A DNA stretch of 64,000 nt from NCBI RefSeq assembly GCF_031877795.1, contig NC_133935.1, forward strand, positions 87,612,748-87,676,747. The letters are read 5' to 3'. The notes beneath the pieces were generated by a model, which saw nothing but the letters and a program-made list of their open reading frames with translations, was not told the DNA's origin and made no database searches. The position numbers and the translations under genes are program-made. This DNA is from Strix aluco (lineage: Eukaryota > Chordata > Aves > Strigiformes > Strigidae). Below are positions 1 through 12,800 of the stretch, piece after piece. Every line of letters begins with the position of its first letter. The stretch's first letter is position 1.

Positions 1-581
1 TCGTGCAATACCCACTTGCCTTATTCTCCCTGACCCATGAAAAGGGCCGTCTCTTTTGTTATTAGCATGATTTGCTGCTGTTAAGTACTCAGAAGCATAA
101 TCAAGTTAAGACAAAGCTACCCCTGGGACCTCAGGTTGCTTTCCTGAGTCTAGTTTTCCCTTCACATCCTGGGTTCTCCAAAGACAGCGATTTTGAGGCT
201 GAAGCACAGTTCTCAAAAACCTTTGCTGAGAAGCAAAAAGAAAGGCAGTATCCACAACTCCACTACCTAAACCAAGCAGGAAGTTATTATTCCTTGAAAA
301 GAGGAGAGAAGGATGGGTTGAACATATCCAGCACTCAGCCACCACCTACTGCAAAGATTTTATTAAGTCAGAAGGAAACAGAAATCAACATTTAGCTCTT
401 TGGGAGGAGGACCAGCGAGTGTGGGGAAGGTGAGACATAGCATCGGTACCCTCTACTCCAGTCCATGGGTAATAATGCATAATAAAAGATTCTCCTTTTC
501 CAGCTTACTGCAAGCCACTCTCTTTACAAGATCTACAGAAGTCCACCAATCATTCCCCATCCATCTGTGGCAAAGCTGCAA
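1..581. other. intergenic, nothing recognised
   Basis: No exon, RNA gene or clear repeat was recognised. Open frames here are short, uninterrupted only by chance, and resemble no family known to me. Confidence 0.5.
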
Positions 582-745
582 TCACAGAATCATAAAATCA
601 TACAATAGTTTGGGTTGGAAGAGACCTTTAACGGTCATCTAGTCCAAACCCCTGCAATAAGCAGGGACATCTTCAACTAGATCAGGTTGTCCAAAGCCCT
701 GTCCAACCTGACCTTGAATGTTTCCAGGGATGGGGCAGTCACTAA
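582..745 (-). repeat. CR1 LINE 3' fragment (older subfamily)
   Basis: The + strand opens with the reverse complement of the CR1 tail (ATCACAGAATCATAAAATC), followed by the usual antisense CR1 end: TTTGGGTTGGAAGAGACC, then TCATCTAGTCC, then CCAGGGATGGGG near 726. The element therefore lies on the minus strand with its 3' end at about 582. Similarity fades after about 745, so the 5' edge is approximate. It is more diverged than the CR1 copies at 17630, 28690, 52746 and 56393. Confidence 0.8.
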
Positions 746-1717
746 AGATTTGACTGTGGTGGTGAAGACACCTCTCAGCCTCTTGAATAAAACCTGCTCT
801 GGCAGCTGTAGTCATCATAAACCCGTGTGGCAATTCACCCTCCACACATCCAGCAGCAGGAACCCATACATATCATCCCTTACGTCACTGGTCTCCATTT
901 CAGAACTCCATGTGATAGCTCAAGATTTTTACATGTGAAGATGCCACATCAGCTTGACAAATCTATTTTTAAGTTGATTAAGCTAAACCTTTATGGACAC
1001 ATGGGCCAACGCTTCCTAGATGATGAGACAGGAGCACATCACAGGTGTGGTAAAGTGTGACATGACATCTTGAATACTTTACCGGGGCAACCAGTTATAC
1101 GCTCACTGCCTTTTCTTTCTCCTTCCATCCTGTTTGCTTCAGTGTTGCTGTCTCCTCTCAGCCTCTTCCCCTAATTTATCTTAAACTAATTTAGCAACGA
1201 GAACCTAATGTCACAATTATCAAAGCGTCTCCTTCGCACCTGCTCTTCAGTACAGCTCTTCTCTTTACACGGGGCTCTCCACTTCTCCCCTTTGTAAATG
1301 CCAAGCTCCATGCTTGGTACTGCTTCATCTTCAATCCCAAGACCTGATCCATTCCCTCAGTATTTCTGACAAGAGTTGGGCTTCTCATTTCATACTAAGA
1401 GGAGCAGGTGGACCCCTAGCCAAAGATACAGTGCTCTGTATCTCCATCTCTCACTCTGTCAATCTTCTACCTGTAAAGCAACACAGTAAGTGTGAAAAGA
1501 GGCAGACTAAAGGCAGGCGAGCCCTCACAGCCATTTCACGAAGCAGGCACTTGAGGTAAGGAGCCAGTTTTACAGCTGGCCCCAAAACATGCCCAAATAA
1601 CACACCTGAGACTGCTCTGACATGAAACTTGGCCATACTGGGGCCACCTCACTGAGGAAGTGTATGTGCTTTCTTATAGGCCTGGTGCTGGCCCAACCAC
1701 GAGGCGAGATGGTGACC
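746..1717. other. intergenic, nothing recognised
   Basis: No exon, RNA gene or repeat family was recognised between the CR1 fragment and the LTR. Confidence 0.5.
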
Positions 1718-2429
1718 TGCCCACCAGAACCCTTTCAAACAAAGAGGTTATCTCAACAGTCAGAATTGAGTATAACTGTTAAGCACGTATTCTTTATTGC
1801 AGCGCTGGCCAGCACTGGAGATCGCTCCACCATAAGTGCTCCGACTACTCCCAAAATGTTCTAATATACACAAAAAGCAGACATATTCATCAGATTCCCT
1901 GGAAAAGGCAGTCTTATGCTAATGGGTTCTCAGAATTCATTTACATAGTCTGAGCACGCGTAGTAAAAACAGAGTGAGGGTCTTCTCCCTCCCGTGGTGG
2001 TCCACGTAGTCTTCCTCACACTGTCTGCTAGTTGAACTTTGGGCTTCCTGTGTCCACGTATGATCATGGCAATAGCTGATCTGTCCTTCAGCTCCTGTTT
2101 GTTTCAAGGTGGTTAGTTTAAACTGGCTTCCAGTCGCTTATCTTGACGCTGGCATCTTCTCAGGCGCTTATCTTGCATTCTTACATTCCTGTTGTCAGGA
2201 ATGTATTCAGGGAGTTTACTGGACTGTCCAAGGCTTGTTTTATCCCCACTAGGCAAGGAGTTACAGGTTTCAAGATATTTTACAAATGGGTAAGACTACA
2301 GGGGGTAGCTAGGAAAAGAATATAAATGAAGTTATATACGTTGCAGTAAAATAGAAAAATAAAAATAGTGTTACTGGTTTCTATACGCTAACAAGGTCAG
2401 GAGGTCTTGTAATTTCAAGTATACTTGCA
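1718..2429 (-). mobile_element. probable solo LTR of an avian endogenous retrovirus (fossil)
   Basis: Read on the minus strand, the block has LTR layout: a region ending in a GC-rich stretch with AATAAA (CAATAAAGAATACG, about 1785-1800), followed by a short U5-like tail of the type seen in bird ERVK/ERVL LTRs. Possible ends are TG at 1718 and CA at 2429 as written on the + strand. The flanking hexamers (GTGACC and GCAACC) agree at four of six positions, as expected of an old insertion. No internal retroviral genes are seen, so it looks like an old solo LTR. Boundaries are approximate and the family name is from recall. Confidence 0.5.
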
Positions 2430-2749
2430 GCAACCTCCCTTCACCTTGTCCCTCTCTGCCCTTCTCCAGACCCACCGTGTCATCCCCTTGCCTGGCAGTG
2501 ATGTCTTCCAGCATGGACGGCAGCTGCCGAGTGGCTCAGCAGCACCTACAACCCAATAAATCCCTCCATTACCTCACAGGTCGGTCATTGCTGTGGGAAA
2601 TGGTGCCATGACAGGGGATCCACATCATCCCTGGGGTTTATCGAGGGTCCCAACACCATGAAGGAGGCTGTTTGCTCTCCATCTTTCAGAAGGACCTTGT
2701 TGAGGTGTTACTAACTTAAGACAGCTCCTTTTTAGCTTTAGAATTTTTA
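2430..2749. other. intergenic, nothing recognised
   Basis: No coding exon or repeat was recognised. The stretch is of mixed composition between the LTR and the next CR1. Confidence 0.45.
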
Positions 2750-2995
2750 GAATCACAGAATCATCTAGGTTGGAAAAGACCTTGAAGATCATCTAGTTCA
2801 ACCATTGACAGTTCTCAACTACACCAGATCCCTCAGCGCTATGTTGACCCTACTCTTGAACACCGCCAGGGATGGGGACTCCACCACCTCCCTGGGCAGC
2901 CCATTCCAATGCCCAACAACCCCTTCTGGAAAGAAATATCTAGTCTAAACCTTCCCTGGTGCAACTTGAGGCCATTACCTTTTGTCTTAGAAGGG
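2750..2995 (-). repeat. CR1 LINE 3' fragment
   Basis: Antisense CR1 tail: AATCACAGAATCATCTAGG at the start, then GATCCCTCAGCG, CCAGGGATGGGGACTCC and CAACCCCTTCTG. The element is on the minus strand with its 3' end at 2750. It belongs to the same general CR1 group as the younger copies in the window but carries many more differences. It faces the plus-strand CR1 at 3185, so the two form an inverted pair. Confidence 0.85.
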
Positions 2996-3184
2996 ACGGG
3001 GAGAAGGGAAGCAGTGGCCTCCTCAGTGCGCAAGCAGCAAAGCGCTACCATTGCTGCCAAAACACCTCAGCATTTGTGCAAAGGCTCCTCGCCTCTCCCT
3101 TCACAGGGGAGCTGGTGGCTGAAGTGTGTGTTTGGTTTTTTGCCAAGGAGCTCAGATGCTTCGTCTGTCTGACAGTCAGTCAGT

Positions 3185-3588
3185 ATGGGGAGCGGCTGAG
3201 GGAACTGGGGGGGTTTAGTCTGGAGAAGAGGAGGCTGAGGGGAGACCTCATGGCCCTCTGCAACTCCCTGAAAGGAGGGTGCAGAGAGGGGGGATGAGTC
3301 TCTTGAGCCAAGGAACCAGCGGCAGGCCAAGAGGGAATGGCCTCAAGCTGTGCCAGGGCAGGGTCAGACTGGCTCTTAGGAAGGATTTCTTTGCAGAAGG
3401 GGTTGTTGGGCGTTGGAATGGGCTGCCCAGGGCAGGGGGGGAGTCCCCATCCCTGGAGGGGTTGAAGAGTCGGGTTGACCCAGCGCTGAGGGATCTGGTG
3501 GAGTTGAGAACGGTCAGTGTGAGGTTAATGGTTGGACTGGAGGATCTTCAAGGTCTTTTCCAACCCAGATGATTCTGGGATTCTGTGA
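3185..3588 (+). repeat. CR1 LINE 3' end (young subfamily)
   Basis: Sense CR1 3' end. It starts in the region reading GGGGAGCGGCTGAGGGAACT and ends in the tail GATTCTGGGATTCTGTGAC at about 3588. Across about 170 bp (3335-3505) it differs from the copies at 18027 and 56397 at only one or two positions. It is truncated at its 5' end and stops about 260 bp before the COPG2 start codon, just upstream of the CpG-rich promoter. Confidence 0.9.
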
Positions 3589-3599
3589 CGCTAAGCACC

Positions 3600-3850
3600 C
3601 CCTCACAAAATGGCGGCGCGGCTCCTTTAAGACGCGCCCTCACCTCGGCTCGGCCCCGCCCCTTCAGCAGCTGGGGTGGGGGCGTGGCTTGAAGGGACGG
3701 ATGGCGCCCAGCCCCACCTAGGTGCTCGGGGAGTTGAGTGACAGCACCGCAGCCCAATCAGATGGCAGAGATGGAGGTGGGGAGGCGGACCTTCCGCCGG
3801 GAGCTCCCGCGGCGGTGCAGCTCCAAGGGAGGGGGGCGACCGGCGGCGAC
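3600..3850 (+). promoter_or_regulatory. COPG2 CpG-rich promoter and 5' UTR
   Basis: A GC- and CpG-rich stretch directly before the COPG2 ATG. It holds a YY1-type motif (AAAATGGCGGC, 3607-3617), GC boxes (CCCCGCCCC around 3654-3662 and GGGGGCGTGG around 3677) and a CCAAT box (3754-3758). No TATA box was seen, as is usual for a housekeeping gene. The transcription start is not resolved; it is probably between about 3700 and 3800. Confidence 0.7.
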
Positions 3851-6800
3851 ATGATTAAGAAGTTTGACAAGAAGGACGAGGAGTCCGGTACGGGGCTGGC
3901 GGCGGCGGGGAGGGAGCCGGGGGCGGGCTCGGGGGGGGGGCATGGCGGTGCGGCCCTGAGGGGAGGGATCGTTTGGCGCCCAGCGCGTGCTGCGGCCTGT
4001 AGCAGCCGCTGAGGTGAGGGAGGGAGTAACGGCCGCTGAGGTGAGGGGGGGTAACGACCGTTGAGAAAGAAGGTTCCACCTGTTTTCCCCTGCCCTGGCC
4101 TCCCTTGGAGCCTCCCCTCGTCCTTTCAGGATGGTCCGCGGGCTGCAGGGCCCGCCCCGGGCCCTTGAGGCCACGCTCGGAGGGCTCCGGTTCCCCGCAA
4201 GCCTGCGGGCTGCAGCTGGTAGCCTTTTCCCGCCCTTGCTGTGTGGTGAGGAGGAGCGGTGCTTGCAGGGCTTGATCGGGGTCCGCTCCTTTGGCCGGTA
4301 GCGGGACAGCAGCCGTCCCCACACGCAAGACTTTGTGGTTTGGACTGTGTGTCAGGAGTGGTTGCGTCTTTGGGATGTGGGAACTGAAAATGAAAAATTA
4401 CTGCTGGAGGAAGAGGGTCAGAAGCAGTAGTGAGGGTTTGGAGGGATTTATGTGTCTGTAACGGTGGCTCCGAGAGGTGGTTTCGCTGTGTATGTGGATT
4501 AGAAGGCTGGTCTCTGTATGCTGCTGACAGAGAAGTGTCATTTCCAAGAAATTAATTACTCTCAGCGGCTGGATCTGGGCTGTTAAAAGGCTGAGAAGTT
4601 ACAGTATGGTCTAGTATTAACGATTTTGTGATGTGCAGCAGCCAGGCTCTTTTTGTTTGCTGAGTAGCCTATTTTAGTGGTGCATTGATCGATATACTTC
4701 TATTTCAGATCCTGATACTTAGCTCTGTCCTGATGTCTTCAGTGCTCTGTGCCTGAAGGAATAAAAATAGGAAAAAAAAAAGTAAATAGTTTTATGTAAA
4801 GAGAGTATTAAGACAAATTTCCTTTCTTCTTCCTCACTTTCCAGCTATGTTGCAAGTATTCCACTGCTTTTTTTTTTTTTCTGTAATTCTGAATATACAA
4901 CTTAAGAAAGGGAATTCAAAGTTGTTGATGGAGAACATCAGTTATTCCAAGAGGAATGTCACAGTAACATTGAGGTGTTTTTATAAAGTTTAGGGGCTGT
5001 TCCTGCATGTTCAGTTCTGTTGGGTTTTGTGAAGAATGCATTTCCCTAATTTTGAGGTCTTTTTTGTTCCTCAGGTAGTGGCTCTAATCCTTTCCAGCAT
5101 TTGGAGAAGAGTGCTGTACTTCAGGAGGTATGAATCATCATAGTCTAATACTGTTTAACTCTATTTTTTTTCCTTCAGGAAGCGTTAGCAGCTTAAGGGA
5201 GTTTTACAGTGCAACTCTTGGAAAATGTGAATGGCTAAATTCGTATAGTTAGTTTAAAATCACAGGATATGTAAATTAAGTGCATATCAAGTTACTCTGA
5301 GGGGTTTATGGTAATTAGATTAGATGTGGCTTCTGCCTTCCGTGTGGACATGCAGGATCTCAGTGTGCTCTTTCTGAAGAGGTGGTCTGCCTGTTTTCCT
5401 GTGCTCGTTCGACGTACAGTGTAACAGGTTTTCCTGCTTCTCTTTGTGTACTCTGAGAATGATTGCAAATGATGAGGTGAATGTGTGGTTAAATAATGGG
5501 AAATTTTTGTGGGTGCAAAGAGCTATAAGTAAGAACTTAGTAATTGCAATTTTGTGTTCCTGCAGACCAGTGCTATGTAGTGTTTGGGCTACAGATGCTA
5601 CAGAAAGAATTAAGTTGTTACACTTTTATTTTAAAGTATTTTTGCTTGTTCCAGATGGTAAACCAAGTTATTGTTGTTTGTTCAGATTGCTGTCCATCCA
5701 GCAAACTAAACACGCATGAGCTGAATGACAGGGGTACACTCGTTGGGACACATTTTTAGAATGAAAAAAGTTATAAGCTGCTTAGTTGAGAACAAATTGC
5801 TTTACTTTTTTATGGTGAAAGAGAAATTATTATTGTTGGGTTACACTGTAATATGGTATTTATGCTGTGTGTTTGTAGGCACGTATCTTTAATGAGACCC
5901 CTATAAATCCACGAAGATGCCTGCACATCCTTACCAAGATCCTTTACTTGCTGAACCAGGTAACTGTTATCATCTCTTCCCAGCCAGAATGAATGTTCCT
6001 GAGGCTAATTTCTGATAATTGTCCGTGTGAAAGTCTTATACCTCTTCATGTCAGATTTGGGAGGTAGCTTTTGCAGACATCAGAAATGGAGTGGTTTTGC
6101 TGTAGTGTTATGCTATCCCTTCCAATTTTGCCACTAAGGCGAGTGAGGTATGTGTCATTGAAGCTTTTAAGACTTTTTTTTTTTTTTTCTGCGTGCCAAG
6201 TGAGAGCTGCTGGTTGGTCTGTGATCACCACAGCACTGTGCAATTCAAAAGCCACTTGTGTTTGCCCAGTTAAAGTAGGAATAAGTGAGGTGAGGTAAAA
6301 ACATAGGCCAGGAAGTGGTGAAGTGGAAGATGTCTTCGTTTGGGGAGAAGTTGGAAACGTCATAAGGAAGGAGATTTTCTTTAGGTATCCACACAGATCA
6401 GGTTTCTTGCACGTCAGGCAGTATTTAACATAGAGTTACAATCAATTAGGGGGGGGTCCTATGCTCTTCAATCTTAATTGGCACCAGTCATCTTTAAGCA
6501 GATCCCTTCTAAGCAAGGGGATCCTTCTGGTTAACAAGCACGACACAAAAACAACTGCCAATACACTAATGTCAAAAGAGGGAACACAGGCTACTTGTCA
6601 AACTATTCTACCAGACATTATGTACCACTGTGAAGAGCATTTATATTGAAACCAAGTAGATAATAAGGGTAAACTTGGCATGTACTCCTCAGGAGACACA
6701 CGGTGAGGGAGGGACTGTTTCTCGCACAAGAAAAAGTCTTCAGAGAAAAGATTCTTTGTGTCTGAGTAGGTACTGCAAGTGGGGACTGAAAGGTGGAGGT

Positions 6801-9800
6801 GGCTCGATAATGATGGTGTTTTTTCTCTCGCTGCTTTTATGCTATTTTCAGGGTGAACACTTTGGAACCACTGAAGCCACAGAAGCTTTTTTTGCAATGA
6901 CCAGATTATTTCAATCTAATGATGTAAGTACCTACAACTTGCTGCTTCCCTGGTTTTGTCTGGATTTGCAGTAATGACAAAACAGTTGGATATTGGGATG
7001 TGGGAGGAGGGTGAGGCAAATACCTCAGAGGATAAGCTCTGCATGCAAAGTACTTGCTGAAGGTAATTCATGGTTTGGAAACAAATAACTGAATAATAAC
7101 ATGGTTACTTCTGCAGGTTGTTTTTGGTGGTGTGTTGTTTGTTTGGTTTTTTTTGAGTTGAGTTACTGTTGTAAAGAATGTGAGTGATCACTTAATATGC
7201 AAATTGGTATATTAATATACAAATCAGTATAATTTTATGACTGTTTCTTACACTTGCAAATAACCCCCATCTGCTTAACTCAAAATAGAATTTAAAAGTT
7301 GCCTGTAGATCAAATACTGCTATTCCCTAGAACAACTTGCTCTACTGATGAATCAGCATGGAGTCGAGGGATGAGAACATCCTAAAAATGCTGGATTAAA
7401 CTTTGGACTTTCCCCAATGTAAAGTCCTTCTCTGATCTCTTTTTCAAACAGTGTAAGAACTCGGGGAAGTGTCTCATTAATTTTTGTTAAAAACGAACTA
7501 GCACTTCAGGTTTTTAGAGATTTGGCTGAGGAAAGTTGCATGTGTAACTGTTTAAAGGTGGAATGAAAATTTTGAAGTACGGTGTTTGAGGCCTTTCTCG
7601 TATCCACATCTTAAAAAGTAGGTTGGGGTTTTTTTTAAGTGTAAATACATCATTTGCTGTCAAAGAACTAAAGTGCCAGTGCTCTTTGCATATTTCTATT
7701 TTTCTTTTACGGTAACAAATAGATGAGAGGAAGTTATTTTTAAAGCTTTTAACTGATAATTGGGAGGCTTCTGCATACAGACATGATGTATCACTTCTTT
7801 CATAATTAACATGTGGATTTATTTTTTGGTCTTACCATTTTATAAGATCTATATCTCTTATTCTTCTCCTGGTTTGTTTGATAACAGGGAGTAAGGCTGT
7901 TATCCAGTCTCCAAACATGGTTTTACTTGTGTGCTTGTAGCTTTGTATAGAAATGGGGAAAGAGGATGCCCTATTTAAAAGCTTATTTAATTTTTGAAGT
8001 TAATATTTAACTTCTAATTAACTTTTAAAACTTATAGGAAGTGTTTATTCATGATTGCTGTGGAGTTTAATGGTTTTCTGCAATACACTTTCACAGCAAA
8101 CCCTTAGAAGAATGTGTTACCTTACTATCAAAGAGATGGCCAATATTTCTGAGGATGTCATCATTGTCACGAGCAGGTAATAGAACCTACAGAAAACACA
8201 GTACTGGAGCTCTGAAATAAGTAGCTCCATCTTAATGTGTTTGTTTTAGCTGCTGTGGTTTTTTGTAATTATGCTAAAGGATACAGCAAGGGAAGACAAA
8301 TTGTTCCATGATACAGAGTATGTGTCACCATATGAAGTGTTAATTTCTTCCTCCTGTGTTATTAGGCTTTTCTAAAAAAAGCAAGAGACTTGCCTGCAGT
8401 TTATCAGTCGGTTGCTGCTTGGTTTTCTTGGTTTTGTTTGGTTTCTTTAAATTCTTGGTGCTTGATGGTTTTGTGAAAGCTTAGGCTGTGATTTCTGTTT
8501 CACTTCGCTGTCAGAGCAGTTAGGGAAGAGCAGAGCAAAGCTCAGTTCAGTTCAACTGAATATCAATTTTTTTGGCTACAGAATAGACATTACAGTTGTT
8601 GCGAGGGCAAAAATTGGGTCTGTGGCTTGTACTAAGCAATTGTTTTATTTTATATTTTTTTAAAGCTGTTCAGCAAACTGAACTTCACTATTATCTAAAC
8701 CAAAATTTCGTGTGTTAGAATGAGCTCAGCCATTGTCCTTCTTAGTGTTGTTGTTAAGTAAACCAGGCCTATGGCAAAGCAATATTACAGACTATGCATT
8801 TTGTAATGTTCTGTATTTCCACAGAATCTGTTGTTAATAATTTTCAAACAGCTAATTATTAAGAGGTCGTTTCTAGCCAATACTAGAGCTTAGCAGTTAT
8901 GTGGTAACAGCTGGAAGAACAGCTAAATGAGAGGAGGTGATTGTCACAAAAGAATCAAGACATCGAGACACTAAAGAAATGTTAACAGGGTGTCTTTTGA
9001 TTATTTTAGTTTGACCAAAGACATGACAGGGAAGGAGGATGTATACCGAGGCCCGGCCATCAGAGCTCTCTGCAGGATCACCGATGTAAGTACAAATCAC
9101 ATCACTGTTGTGGGAGAGATGATGAGTGCATTTAAAATAGAAAAATGACTCTCGCAGGGTGTATTTTTATAGTAGTAATGGAACTGCTGCTTTAGGGAGG
9201 ACTGCGCTGAAGCCCTCTGCAGATGTCAGGAGCTCTGTGGAGCTGTAGCACTGTAAACATGGAGTTAGAAGACAGGAGCTTCGGAGCTCTGGTTTCTGAT
9301 CTGAGATTGCTTTACTGTAGACTTGGATCACGTCACTGAACCTTCAGGACTGTGCAGCTGGTACTCCTTTCCCTTGCAGAACTATGCTTTTTCAGAATTA
9401 GCTCAAGTTTTTTTCTGAGGGCCTTTTGAATGTGCTGTGTGTATATTTTTTGCCTTATACTGCTTTTATGCTCTGCCTCCAAAGTATCAACACTTTTCTT
9501 TTTCCCTTTCACAGGGTACGATGTTACAAGCCATTGAGAGATACATGAAGCAAGCCATTGTGGACAAAGTCCCCAGTGTGTCTAGTTCTGCACTGGTGTC
9601 TTCCTTAGTAAGTAAAGCAGTAGATTCTTGTAAATCTGTGCATTGTGTTGTGGCTGGGAAGACTAGTCCGCTGCATTTATAACTCTGCCTGGTCTTTGTT
9701 TTTTTCTTTCTTCATATCCATTTCCTTTGAGATTACTTCATCTCCTCACAGAAAAAATAACCAAAAAATAGTAGTGGAGTTTCCTTCCTCTCAAGCAGAC

Positions 9801-12800
9801 TGCCTTCACAAACTCCTTCCTTAACATTCTCCTGCTTTAGAGTACATCAGTTATAATAACTTTAAGTGCAAAACGCTCAGTCACCTCCTTATGCAGCTGG
9901 TGTAGAACATTAATTTCTCTGGGGAGTGGCCTTGTCTGGTTTGGAAAATGAAGCACACTGATAACTGTGAAAGTGCTTATCAGCTTGGTGAGAGTGAGTA
10001 GAAACAACCTGTTCTGTGCTGTAGAACTAACACTGATGACTCTGAAAGAGCATGTGAGTTCTGTAACAGGCAATAAAAGCAGTCTGCCTTGTGCTCTGCA
10101 AAAAACAAATCCATGGAATTGCTGCTCTGATAAGACTGCAATTCAAGATTCTTTTTGCTGATATGCAGTAGGAGGGCAAGATGAAGAAGGTCACTGTTTT
10201 TCTGCTCCCTTGTTTATGAGAAAAAGCTGGGAAAGATCTTGTTAGATTAATATTTTTATTAAAGAGGAGAATAGTGAAAGCATGGTAGTCTGAGACTGCA
10301 ATGTAAGAAAAAACCAGTGGTTTATGGGTGCATAGGATAAAGAGACTGGCTGCACTGGTAAATTGAGAAGGCGGAACAGGAGACAAGAGCTCCAGCTGAT
10401 GAGGTGGAGTAGAGCCTATGTTAGGGCCCTGAGGGTGCAAACAAAGTTGTATTAACACTGAGAGCTGAAGTCTTCCTGCTGGACCAACCATAGGCAGGTG
10501 AATTGTCCTAGTACTGTCTTCTGTCTTGTTTGAACATAAAAGTAACTCGGAGAGTTTTTGATTCTCTTTATTGAAACAAGTGCATCCATACAAACCATAT
10601 ATTTGAGAGTTATTCTTTGTTACCTGTAGTATGCAGCAAAGCCCCGGCTCGTCTCCAAGTCTGTAAACTTTAAAACTGAAAACAAGGCTCATGGTACTTC
10701 ACTGTGCTTCTAATGTTAGTTTGTCTGCAGTCTCAATTTGTGGCTTCTTCCAGCATATGATGAAGATCAGTTATGACGTAGTCAAACGGTGGATCAACGA
10801 AGCTCAAGAAGCAGCTTCTAGTGACAACATCATGGTGCAGGTATGTTTGAGCGTGGTTGCCCCAGGAAACTCTACAGGGTTTTAATGGTACTCTGTGAGT
10901 TCTTAAGATAACCTTAGAAAAAGTAACTGGTTTTCCTTTTTCCCTTATTCTTTTAAAAACAAGAATTGTGACTTGAGGGAAACAACTGTTTTAAAAAATT
11001 ACAAGTTTCTCCATGATCCCAGTGCAAGATCTGTAATTAAGAGCTGGCTCTTTAAGCGCAGTCCTCTGCCCTTTCCCTGCTAACCTTCGGATAGCTGGGA
11101 TGCTGCTGACTGTTTCACAGTAGTTGCAGAAGGGCTTTGAACCTGAATTTTCAAAACACTTAAATTATCTCACTGACTGCCACAACATCAGCATCTCATG
11201 TCTTGGCTTCAGAAAATTTGCCACGTGCTACAGGACTCATGTGCTACAGAGATTAGCCCAAATATCAGTAAGATATCCCTATTAGCAAAATCTTTGCACA
11301 AATATTCCAAAGTTATGGAAATGAAAGTATTCTGTATGTTCAGTCAGCGTTACAGACTAACGATCAGAAACAAGTCTGTAAAATCAGCTTTGTTCTTGCC
11401 CAGTTAGCAGCTTCATTACGTCTTACTGCGAATCAGTCTTACAGAAAAAAAACCGAAAACAACTTGGTAAGCGACTAGAAATGTTCCTTTTGTACTTTCA
11501 CCATAAATGCCTTGAGAATTTTTGTAAGGTCAGCTGTCATTTAAAGGCCTTGGGATGTTGAGTGTACTAGGAATGCAAGCGTTATCGTGCAGTATAATTT
11601 AGTAAGCTGAAGCCTTTGCAGTTCTGACACAATGGGGAGAAAAGGGAGTAAACTAACTTCGTAGATCTTTTGATCTTCACAAATATGTTGAGGCTCTCTT
11701 CTGGTGGACAGGAAGGGGAAGGAAATATTGCAGATCTTTGTAACTTGTCAGGAAACTCAGCTCGTTTGAGGTTAGAAGGTATTTCTGCTAGGAAGCAGCA
11801 GTTATTAGCCCTCTTATGTCTTACATCCTGGCTTTCCCAACTGCAGTGTGTATTCAATACCTGCACATCTCTGTTTCTGATTTCCTAGTATCATGCTTTG
11901 GGGCTGCTCTATCACCTTAGAAAAAATGATCGCCTTGCGGTTTCCAAGATGCTGAATAAATTCACTAAATCTGGACTGAAATCCCAGTTTGCCTACTGCA
12001 TGCTGATCCGAATTGCAAGCAAACTCTTGAAGGAAACTGAAGAGGGGTAAGAGGCAGCATGTGAATTACAAAAACTAATTATAGTTTGAGGTAAATGGTG
12101 GCTAGGAAATTTGCGTTTTTTAAAGTTTGTGGAAATCTACACACAGAACTGCAGTGTTAAAAATAAAAAGCAGGTAGAAGCAGAATGCTAGACTGAACTG
12201 AGTGGTGGTACGTGTGGCAGGGTTTGGATTTTTGTTTTGGCACCACACCACCAAAATTTCGCTGAGAGTAGGATTAAAACTGCAAAATAATCTCTGGAGA
12301 TGTTTTACACTTTGTCTAGTGAGATGCATTCCAAACGCAATAAGGATCTACCTATATTGTGGGGATATAAACCACAGGATCTCTTCTGATCTCTCATACC
12401 AGCAGAGGAGGGTATAGTTATCTGAGAAAATCAGCTCCTGATAAAATTCTCTTATCAAGTGGGAATTTTTGTTAGTGGTATGTGATACGTGATTAATAGT
12501 AATGTATTTATTTCTAGAATGCAGCATTTCTAGCTTGAAGAAGATAATGTAAAGATGAATAGAATAATAATAAATAGCAAATTTAGAGCTCAGGTATGAG
12601 TCGAGCGATATGGTCGTGTAGGAAACCTGAAAGCTGGTACATTAGCTGTGCTTTCTGTCCAGTTCTCAGAAGTGTCCTGTTAGTGGTTTGTATGTAATTC
12701 AGCATCACGCTGTGAAATGTTTTCTGTTTGTAGCCATGAAAGTCCACTCTTTGACTTCATTGAGAGCTGTCTGCGGAATAAGCATGAAATGGTTATTTAC

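Noticed and set aside
3758-4328. 188- and 157-aa minus-strand open frames at the COPG2 first exon
   Set aside because: They are antisense to the COPG2 promoter, exon 1 and intron 1 in GC-rich DNA. A promoter antisense transcript is possible, but nothing supports a protein.
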